From the NCBI RefSeq assembly GCF_000350225.1, contig NW_005179043.1, positions 117,884-181,883 on the forward strand: a DNA stretch of 64,000 nucleotides. Direction: 5' to 3'. How positions within the stretch are numbered: the first letter of the stretch is position 1; each line of letters starts with the position of its first letter. This document shows positions 41,936-51,519 of the stretch, in pieces. The translations under genes and the position numbers were made by a program. Origin of the DNA: Chondrus crispus (Eukaryota; Rhodophyta; Florideophyceae; Gigartinales; Gigartinaceae). The notes beneath the pieces are model-generated. The model was not told the DNA's origin. It searched no databases and saw only the letters and a list, made by a program, of their open reading frames with translations.

Positions 41936-44560
41936 GCGTGTCTGACGTGCTGGACTAACTTACTGCCACTGTACCAAACCCGTAGAAGTGAGTGTGGTAG
42001 ACTTCGCAGTAGTAATCCCTCACGACTGCGATTCTGAAGCTTATTGCGCAACTGCTGCGGGACATGTACCATGACCTGACAGCCGAAGGTCCGCATGTGG
42101 CCAATATAGGGTACCTGGCCTGACAGCAATTCATTAGAGGACTTCATTGCATTCCTGCAACTCCCAATACTGTTGCAAATATCAGTTGCATAGGCCAGTG
42201 CTTCGCCCCAGAAGCTGGTGGGGAACCCGGAGTAGCTAAGCATCGAGCTCACCATATTCATCAAAGTGCGATTTGCTCTTTCTGTTACACCATTCTGCTC
42301 TGGCGTGTATGGTGCAGATCGAACAACTTCTATTCCTTGTTCACTTAGATGATCATGCATACCCTCGTACTCTCCCCCATTGTCGAAATACAAGCCCTTG
42401 AATCTGCACTCATTTCTTCTCTCAAAATGAGCAACAAATTCCTTGAATCGGTCCAGCATCTGTGAATTTTTCGAAAGCAAGTAAATGGACTTGAATTCTG
42501 AAAAGGCATCAATAAATGATACAAAGTACCTCCTACCGGCAATTGTCGGTACTGGCATTGGACCACACACATCGGAATGTATGATTTCCCCAGGTTGTGT
42601 CGCCTTGGAGGAACGTTCTTTTAAGGAAAGTCGGGTCTGCTTTCCAAGGAAACAGTGACTACATTTGTTCTTTGGGTTCCCATTTCCCTGTAGCTCAATG
42701 CCCCGTGCCGTTCCCTTTCTAACAGCATCTCGAATGGTTGACTCAGCAATATGCCCAAGTCTGTTGTGCCACACCCTTTCAGTGATCTGTTCAGTGCGGT
42801 TAGCCGTCCTACACTCCTCCTGAGTCTGAAAGATACCGGTCAGCTGATAAACGCCTGACCTACGAGCTCCAATCTTAAACATCCCGTCTTTATGAGCAGG
42901 GCGTAACGTGCATTCGCCGTTCTTAAACCCGATTTCGTGACCATTCTCATCCAATTTTGAACAAGAGAGAAGGTTGGTATCAAGCGTTGGAACGTACAGT
43001 ACGTTCGGGAGCTCAAATGAAACTGGCTGTCCATTTTGACCCTTACAATCAATTACAGCTCGACCTGATGTTGTGGACTTCACCAGCCTTCCGTCTCCCA
43101 GAACAATTCGATGGTCTACAGTGTCCATAGGACCTTTCAAAAGGCGCATATCTGCCACCATATGCGAGCTTGCTCCGGAATCAATGATGCTTTTGATTTT
43201 GTGACATGACTTTGTCACTAATGCAAAATGCTGCCTTACAAATTCATGTGCCTTTGCGCCCGAATCAAAAGCTCTATTCTGACTCTTCTTTTTCGCAAAG
43301 CAATCATGGGCAAATTGTCCCTTCCTCCCACAGCTGTAGCAGGTTAGATTCGTCTTCGCCTTCAAAGCTCGCACAACTTTCTTTGGGCCAATGTTCTGAG
43401 CTGCAGAAGCATCGCTGGAGATATTTTTAGACTCATATTCCTGCAGTAGTCTGCTTGTCGTGGTCTCCCAGGTCAAATTATCATCAGATAAAGTTCCAAA
43501 GCAGAGATTACAGGAACGTACGAAGATACCGATTTATCCCCGAAGCTAGCCAACAGAATCGCTAATTTCATTGATTAATCGATTGTGCAGCCCATTCCTT
43601 CCATTCGATTGAAGACAGCTTCCATTCTATCCGCATACTCTGACGTAGACATAGAGGAAGAGTACTTCATCTGGTGAAGCCTGGTTTGCAGCTGCACACG
43701 TGTAGCGGCGCTGGACGTTGCGTACCGCTCTCTTAACTTCCTCCACATTACGTGAGGATTCGTTCTCTCCGACATGACTGTACGAAGAGGTTTGTCCCCT
43801 AGGGCCTGAATGACGATGCTCCGAGCTGAAGCCATGCTCCTTGCAATTGTGCCATCTTCATCTATGGCGTGAGACTTGTCGTTGCTTACAACTTCAAACT
43901 CTCCTTCCGCCACGAGGTACGCTTCAATGCGTGTACTCCACAGCTCAAAGTCCTCGTCCCTCTTTGCACTGAACTTCGCGATAGAAAACTTCTTCCCTTC
44001 TTCGTCCATTGTTTCTGTGCGATGCTACCAATAATGGAGCGATTGTGAAGATGATACGAATTGGCTAACCTTTTGACTCGTTACCCCGAGCTTCCCTTTC
44101 TGTTGAAGTTCTGTGTATTTTATTTTCTTAGAGTTGCCGCACGCGACCCAATTTATACTAGTCTGCATCTGCAGATGTGCTGTCGGTGCGTTCTAGATCA
44201 TGTGAGGTGGTCGGCCTCAATTCTGCTGAATTGAGGAAATCATCAATACTGTAGCTTTTTGGATAGGGCCATTGACTACGGATCCGATTATACCGAATCT
44301 AATCTAACTTGGGTGTCACTACAGTAGAGTTCTAACGCATTACGTGATCCGTTCGTAGAGCCATAGAGGAGGAGTGGAGTTGTAGAAATGTATCCTCGAC
44401 AATAACAGCAATTGCCACAATTACGCAACAACAGTGAATAAAATATGTGCTGGGGCAGGTCGGTGCAGAACTGGTATTGTGCATGAGCGTGTACCGATTC
44501 TCTTTACTGGCCACACGAGAAGCGAGCTACTTAAGTAGCAGCTACACATCAACAATATGA
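41936..44560 (-). mobile_element. Copia-5, minus-strand Copia fossil lacking its 3' half
   Basis: Read on the minus strand: a probable 5' LTR (about 44.56-44.04 kb, ends uncertain), a TTGGTAGCATCGC primer site near 44.02 kb, and gag from ATG at 44009. A zinc knuckle (CYSCGRKGQFAHDC, near 43.34 kb), protease (IIDSGASSHMV, near 43.18 kb), gag-pre-integrase and integrase follow (SDVCGPMP, YTPEQNGVTERANRTL). The element ends at the Gypsy-1 LTR junction before any reverse transcriptase. It has about one or two breaks. The protein is of the Copia type common in arthropods and algae and is distinct from Copia-1/3/4. Confidence 0.82.
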
Positions 44561-44689
44561 CAATACAATAAAGACACACAACATCGCGTGCACGGAACTT
44601 CCGTTCTTGAGCAGACGGACAGGTATAACCACGTCGGTCTTAAGCAGATGTACGAATTTACAGATATTTGTATCTTAAGCAGACTTGAC

Positions 44690-45370
44690 CAGATACGAAA
44701 TGTTTGAACATAGAATATGACTTTTCAGACAGTCATATTCACAGTCACATTGACGGATGATACATGCAACCGCATTATACTTGAGAGAGGAAAGGTATTC
44801 GTAGTTGGTTGCCTCAGGTCCGAATTCATCTGTTCGTGGAGCGGTAGCAGCCAGAACGGAAACCCTCTGACTGCCTTCAATGTCACAATTAGAAGGTAGT
44901 AGAAAAGAAACAAGGGCTTCAGGAACACGCACATCTTCTGATTGTGCGTTGATTTTGGAGACTTGAGGCTCAAATCGGGACTCAAAATTTTGGAAAGATT
45001 CAGCAGCACCACGCTTAGTATTCAGAACTTGAAGAAAGAGCTGGTAGATGGTGCTCACAACTGCGAGCGGATCACGCCTAAAGATGGCATTGACAATAGC
45101 GACAACACCAGATATGGACTACGGAATAGCTAGGGATATCTGTTTGGAGAGGTCAAGAGCGCGACCAAAGAGTTTTGATTGTAGCATTATTCCTTGTAGC
45201 TCTGACGGAATCTTGTTGCCGTTGGTATCGGGAAGCTTGTCATTCAATAATTTCCAGAGATAAACTGTTTTTTGTAGGGCTCTTGGTCTCCGTTGTCATC
45301 GGTCCACGGAACATTGCGAAACCCCCAAGAGAACTTGGGTTGTGAGGGTAGTTATGAGCCCATAACAATA
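44690..45370 (-). mobile_element. minus-strand gag fragment of the X Copia lineage
   Basis: The minus strand reads NKIPSELQGIMLQSKLFGRA, RGAAESFQNFESRF and QRVSVLAATAPRTDE, matching gag of the X element at 51.5-52.1 kb. A half-tRNA-Met-like primer site (GTTATGGGCTCATAAC) lies at 45351-45366. The bases beyond it (45371-45682) probably belong to its LTR, into which Copia-4 inserted. The fragment is broken and far more decayed than the plus-strand X copy. Confidence 0.75.
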
Positions 45371-45682
45371 AAAGGAGGGGGTATGTTGGGAGGCAGGAAG
45401 GGAATTTCTTCAGATAATGACAGAAGGTCTCTGGGAACAGCGGTATCAAAGCAGAACAGTAGAGAGAAGTTTACCACAAGCAAACCTATTGCTACGGAAA
45501 ACAGGGGGCTCAACGGTAACGGTCGAGATGTCCCTGGGGGGTTTTCACATCATGGTAATGTGAAATGGCGTAGCCATATAGGGTGAATAAAAGGGGATAC
45601 TGTAGCCAAATTCAAGAGATGATAGATAGTGATAGGAATTAGGGTGAATAACCCCAGCAGCATTAACCTTACTCCCATTTAG

Positions 45683-45866
45683 TGACAGAGCGCACAAGTG
45701 TACTGCGTTCTACTGCGGACGAAGGAACACACGGAGCGCTCTAGCACGACAGTGAGTGGCACGGAGTCTATGCCTCCAGCATAACCCCGTGCCCAGCGAA
45801 GTAGTTTAAGTAGAGACAGAGGAAAAGTAATTAGTAAATGGGGTCACCTGTTTCCTAGTCTTCACA
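45683..45866 (+). repeat. Copia-4 5' LTR
   Basis: TGACAGAGCGCACAAG to CTAGTCTTCACA, 184 bp. It is followed at once by GGTTATAGTGCCC, a half-tRNA-Met-type primer site. Confidence 0.92.
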
Positions 45867-46199
45867 GGTTATAGTGCCCTCTGCATTCCTGCGCACGATC
45901 TAACCCTTGACGCGTTAGGCGCGCCTATATCCCAACCTTCTCTCCTCTTCCACCAACACGGCGCTCCCAATCCAACCCACACGCCCCGCTGGACGCATCA
46001 CAAGACAATCCCTAACACATTTTCCCACCAAACCTTCTCTCTGCAGACGCGCTACGGCTACCCGGACTACACGAACAGGACCAGCCTTCAACAAACAGAC
46101 CGCGCAACCACCTGCCCGAGCCTCCGCTGCTCATCCATATTCTTCACTTTCAAGAATCGTTGCTGACTTTCATTCCACGACCGAGGAAACTACCGCAAT

Positions 46200-46850
46200 G
46201 GAGAAAAACGAGCTACCAGCTCCCTCGATCTCTCCAATGCAGGACCGTGGGTGTTAGCACTTCGGTCAGCAGCCTATGCCCACAAAGCTTTCGACCACAT
46301 ATCTAGGAATCCCACCCCTCCCACGGAGCCTGAGTCCCTCGCAACATTCCAAAAAAAGAAACACATTCTTTTTGGAAACATTCTGGCGTCAGTGCCTCTA
46401 CACATACTCAATCTCCTCGTCACATCTTCAGACGTCCCCAGCTCTTTTGATCTTTTGAACGACATCAAAAATCATGTCGATACTGACAACTCATTAGACC
46501 ACAAACATCTAAAACGCGAGGCTGAGCAGTGTACTTTCGAACCAGGGATGACTATGGAATCATACGTCAAATCTCACACCAAAATCCGCTCCCGAATGAT
46601 AGCAGCAAAAAAACCTGACATCAAGGACCTCACAACTACAGTGGAGTTTCTGATAAACGGGCTCCGTCTCAACACTGAGACCGCGCCGATCGCAGTTCAA
46701 CTGCTTGAACTTGCCCCAACCGACATCAAAGATTTCACTCACAAATTTAATCGCATCAAAGCTTACAACACCCTGGAACCCGGCTCAGTCATATCATTGC
46801 ACCCATCCGTCCTCCATATGCCATTCAACTCTCACCGTTGACCTCTTCAA
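46200..46850 (+). pseudogene. Copia-4 gag remnant
   Basis: The gag N-terminus starts near ATG 46198 and continues through LALRSAAYAHKAFDHI and FLINGLRLNTETAPIAVQL. It is clearly related to Copia-1 and Copia-3 gag (LxALRSAAY, EQCxFxPG). Broken. Confidence 0.75.
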
Positions 46851-47099
46851 GCTTCGCTCTATAGCACACTGCGACACCAGAACACTGCAAGATCCACGGA
46901 CTTCAAACCGTGCAGCCATCCCATACAACGAGGAGTTCTCTATCACGACACTTCGATGCGGAATGCCGAGGGCTAGATCACCCTTCCCACATGAAACGAG
47001 GGAGATCTACGCGCCACGCCCTGCCTCGCTCTTGGCCTCCCCCTCGCTCGCGCTTGGTTCAAACCTTTCCCAATGATATTGCCGCGAGCCATTATCAAG

Positions 47100-50000
47100 A
47101 GAAGGACAACGCTGCATCTCAAGAGGATTCAACCCCGTTGGAAAGTCCTACGACTTCGGACGAACTGGAAACCATGACAGTTAGGTTCATACTGGACAGC
47201 GGGGCACACCCTTCTCACACACCACGCCCTACCGCAACGACTCCACCGCTCAGACAGGCTGTTCAAACCCGAACAGCAAATAACCACACCTCAAATTGCT
47301 CGCACCGCGGAACTATTCAGATACATACTAATCTAGGACACACGCTACGACTTGCAGCAGTAGTCAACCCATCCATCCAAGACAAATTGATAAGCGTACA
47401 CAATTCAACCGGGAACACTGGAAACGTCACCTTTAGCAAGGAATGCGCCTCCATATACAACCGCTGCGGCACTTGCGTCGGGACAGCCTCTTGGATCTCC
47501 GCTATGAGATCTTATACTCGGACCAAACCAGCTAAAACAAAGCATTCTGAAACAGCTGCTCACTGTGCCCGCACCATCCCTGTACGGTCCAAAAGACCTA
47601 CTCAACCCCCTACCAAATCCCCCCTCATCCATCCACTGCATCTCAAAAGTCACAACGCACACCACTTTCACGGCCCTCTCGCCTCCCTGTCTCGGCCGTG
47701 AACAACAAGAACAGCCTCACCTTGCCGACTTCGCCGGAATATGTCGTCCCTGGAACACAAGCCCCTCCGCTCTCACGCAGCTATTACACGAATGGTACAT
47801 GAAATTGAACCACACGACCCCGCGCGCCATACGAGATATGGCACGAAGTGATACATTTCTCGGAATACCAAACGCCCTGTAACGCACTCCCCCTCCACTA
47901 ACATGCAGCTCATGCGCGCATGCAAAAAGCGACCAAGGCCACATAAACCCACTCTCCACATTCATCGCATTGGCGAATACTTCAGTTCGGATACTTGCGG
48001 ACCACTCGCACCTACCTCCACCCACGGAAATAACCACTTTATGACGTTTATTGATGCAAGCTCCCGTTTTCTTATGGTCCAATTCCTGAAATCCAGACGG
48101 GAAGTCGGTTCAATTCTTCCCAAACTACTGAACACTGTTTATGCTCCCAGTTTTCTGCCACACACTTTCCGCACCGACAATGCTTTGGAGTACTGCTCTG
48201 GTTATGCTAAAGACTTATACGCACGGACAGGTATCAACCATGTCACAACAAATCCACACCAGCCACAAGAAAACTCTCTGGCTGAGAGAATAAACCAAAC
48301 TCTCGTGAATGCTGCCAGAGCTTCTCTACAGCACGCCGCACTACCGTTAGTGTACTGGGAGGATGCTGTGTACGACGCATCCCACAAATATAACCTCTTG
48401 AAGCACAGCAATACTAGCCACAGCCCTCATGAGATTTGGTACAAAACAAATCCCAATCCAACCAGCCTCTTCACCTTTGCACAACTTAGAACAGTACCTA
48501 TACACGCTCCAAAGTCTAAGCTTCAAGCAAGATCCATGCCTGTACAATTCTCATTTCGAATATCAGATACTCTCATTAGAGTCTGGCACGTCCACAAAAG
48601 AACGTACCATACTGTTCGTGCCACAGACTTCGCTCCCTACGACAAACTGAAGGATCCTACAGCTCTTACAACGAATATATTCGCAACCACAGCGCAAACT
48701 ATCCCCACCATCATTACGTACACAACTCCTGCTCCCTCTTCTCTTAAGACAGCCCAACTGTACCCGGACGCCGAACAATGGGCAATAGCCCACAACGCGC
48801 AACTACAGACTCTTGACGACAACAACGTCATCAAGTGGTTACCTTCAGCATCAATCCCCAGGTCCGTCCCTCTGGTTCCACTCAAAGTCACTTACCTCTA
48901 CAAAAGGGTACCTGATGCACCCCTACAATATAAGGCAAGGTGTACCGCTCGCGGTGACAGAATGAAACCATGGATACACTATGACCCAGACAAAACATCT
49001 ACACTTATGGCAGACCGTGCTACCAGTCGCACGACTATTTCCCTCGCAGCGACAAACAAATGGCCCATCCGCCATTTCGACATTACAACAGCTTATCTCC
49101 ATGAAAAGTACCCCAAGGAGCATAACCTTTACATCAAGCAAATGCCTCGTTTCGATGGATCCTTCGCGCACCCAGACCGTATTGGAAAACTAGAAGGCAA
49201 CTTATATGGTACACCTCCGGCCTCCCATATCTACTTCACGGCACTAACCCACCATTTAATCAAACACGGCTATTCTCAATACGCTGTCGATCCATGTCTC
49301 TTCAGAAAATCGAAAGACAAAAACACCGTCAGCGTAGCAATATCTATGGACGACTTCCTCACTACTGCTCCTACTCTAGAGGACATTATGGAGTGGCATC
49401 ACATCTCGTCCCGCAAAAACAACATTAAGAACCTCGGATTCCCCACTACCTATCTAAAATGGCACATAACGCTTACAGACGACGGTACAATTCACATCGG
49501 CCAGGGAACCGCTGTTCGCCAACTCCTGGCAAAGCATGATATGGACAAGTGCAACCCTAAGCCATCGCCCTCTCCTCCAAAAAGCAACAATGGATCCAAC
49601 ACCGGCACCCCTCTCCTACCAGCTGCCACATCCTCAGCATACCGCAAAATCCTAGGAGATCTCAGATACCTCTGCGATAGCACTAGGTTCGACATTTTCC
49701 CCACTGTCAACCGACTTGCTTCATACATGAGTACTCCGCACATTGCGCACTGGAAACAATTGAAATGGCTGCTCTGCTATTTGAAAGCTACAGCAGATCA
49801 TGGCATATCTTACAATCCTCATCAATCCCTCACTCTTACTTCCTACACAGATGCAGACTACGCAAACAACAAAGACAAGAAATCTCTCTCCGGAATAGTT
49901 CACGTTCTCAATGGCTCACCGGTCTCATGGAATCCTCCCGCCAAGACACAGTATTACTTTCGACATGTGAATCCGAGTATCTTGGCGCAACCCTGGCAAC

Positions 50001-50200
50001 GCAGCAAACAAACTGGCTTGGCCGACTTCTCAGGGACCTCCACATATCTCTCCCACACCCAATAAAATTATATATCGACAATCAAGCTGCCATCTGCATT
50101 GCCCTCAAGTCAGGATCCACCAAACGTCGCAAGCATATCGCAATACGACACCACTAACTTCATGACCATCTGGAGAAGAAACTGATAACCATACATCACA
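47100..50200 (+). pseudogene. Copia-4 pol region
   Basis: Protease-like sequence (FILDSGAHPSHT) lies near 47.2 kb. Integrase core (SSDTCGPLAP, FRTDNALEYC, PQENSLAERINQTL) runs 47.95-48.4 kb. RVT_2 reverse transcriptase (CTARGDRMKPW, FDITTAYLHEKYP, SMDDFLTTAP) runs 48.85-49.5 kb, and RNase H-like sequence (YTDADYANNKDKKS) lies near 49.85 kb. The long integrase-reverse transcriptase stretch is continuous; the ends are broken. Confidence 0.85.
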
Positions 50201-50385
50201 TATCATCGTCAAAGAACCTGGCCGACTTATTCCCAAAACCTCTCTGGAAATATGATTTTCGGAACTAACATCAGCTCTGAATCTCATGCCCGCACCCCCT
50301 AGTCAGTCCTCCTCAATGCCCTCGCAGTGTCCCCGGGCACTGACAGAGCGTACAAGCTTTAGACACTGCGAGGACACTTCGTCAT

Positions 50386-50569
50386 TGACAGAGCGCACAA
50401 TTGTACTGCGTATCACTGCGGACGAAACGACACGCGGAGCGCTCCAGCACGACAGTGAGTGGTATGGAGTCTATGGCTCCAGCATAACCCCGTGCCCACC
50501 GAAGTAAAATAAGTAGTGACAGAGGAAAAGACATTAGTAAACGGGGTCACCGATTTCCTAGTCTTCACA
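50386..50569 (+). repeat. Copia-4 3' LTR
   Basis: This is the same length as the 5' LTR and ends CTAGTCTTCACA. Just upstream an inverted pair CTCGCAGTGTC / GACACTGCGAG surrounds a second TGACAGAGCG start-like motif at 50341. Confidence 0.92.
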
Positions 50570-51023
50570 TTTAGGCCAACATAGGCTACAGAGCAAGTCT
50601 GGTGAGAAACCTACAAGGGTTCACACCTCAACGTAGTCGCAAAGCAATGTGGTTGCGGATAGATGTTTTCCACACTTTCACAGAGGCAGTTCCTGGAGAA
50701 CTCCTGCTATCAGTTTTCTGTATCACGTCATCCAGTGATGCATTGCTAAAAGGAATCACTATCTTAAAACAGGAAGTACTGCAGTAAAGTCATGATTTAC
50801 ACATCTATCTCTTCAGAGAGGGGATGGTTTCAATACAAGACTAAGGTTTTGTTGTTGTGTTGTGGTGACGAACCCTGAGCTTTTGCTGCAGAGTCGACCT
50901 CCTTTATTATCATGATTGTACTGTAGAGTGTCCTGGACAACGTTAGAGAAAGCGCTGATGCCTACGGTAAAACTTGCCTATTCGGATCCGCGCTCGAGCG
51001 CGTTGCCACTCAGGATATCGTAC
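50570..51023. other. unassigned stretch
   Basis: No gene is recognised. By position it should continue the sequence that Copia-4 interrupted, probably the outer part of the minus-strand X LTR. Confidence 0.35.
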
Positions 51024-51510
51024 TGTTATGAATATGACTACCATTGTCATATTTATGGACACGCAATATTGAGCTTGTTGCATGTCACTTGCTGCTTGCT
51101 CAACTTGTCCAGATTGTTACTGACTCAACCTGTCCAAATGGTTAGTGACTCAACTTGTCCAAATTGCTACAGACACCTTACGTGTCGTATGAAGATAAGC
51201 AAGTTAAGAAATACTCTAGCCTAGTAAAGAGTATATAACCAACTCTAAATGACTGTCCCCATTGAATAAAAAGACAACCGAGTACCCGTTCTACTCCGTT
51301 CACAGTATCTGCTCTCGCCCTCGCTCTGCTCTGCTCTCGCCCTCGCTCTGCTCTGCTCTCGCCCTCGCTCTGCTCTGCTCTCGCCCTCGCTCTGCTCTCG
51401 CCGTCGCTCTGCTCCGCTCTGCTCTACCCTGCTCTGTCCCTGCCCGTCCTGCCTCACACCAATCAATCGCTCTGTACGTCTGACGTCGTCTTCCCCCGTT
51501 ACGCATAACT
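51024..51510 (+). repeat. probable X element 5' LTR
   Basis: TGTTATGAATATGAC at the start and CATAACT at the end are near-mirror images. TATA and AATAAA signals lie inside. No second LTR is available for comparison, so limits are tentative. Confidence 0.4.
51311..51436. repeat. 22-bp CT-rich minisatellite in the X leader
   Basis: Three exact head-to-tail copies of a 22-bp unit (GCTCTCGCCCTCGCTCTGCT plus CT) run 51311-51376, followed by shortened and mutated units to about 51436. It lies between the polyadenylation signal and the primer site, so in the R-U5 part of the presumed LTR. Confidence 0.9.
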
Positions 51511-51519
51511 CTCTTAGTT

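Larger units (their letters stand above)
45683..50569 (+). mobile_element. Copia-4, Ty1/Copia LTR retrotransposon fossil with both LTRs
   Basis: The LTRs are 184 bp each. TTTAG lies outside both ends (45678-45682 and 50570-50574), a clear 5-bp target duplication. Parts: gag 46.2-46.8 kb, an integrase-to-reverse-transcriptase stretch 47.9-49.6 kb that is continuous and well kept, and RNase H 49.8-50.2 kb. There are about four breaks overall. The LTRs differ at about 22 of 184 positions by eye, which makes it the oldest dated insertion here. It belongs to the same broad lineage as Copia-1 and Copia-3. Confidence 0.92.

Noticed and set aside
51311-51436. CRISPR-like array
   Set aside because: The units are head-to-tail without unique spacers and lie in a eukaryotic retroelement leader.
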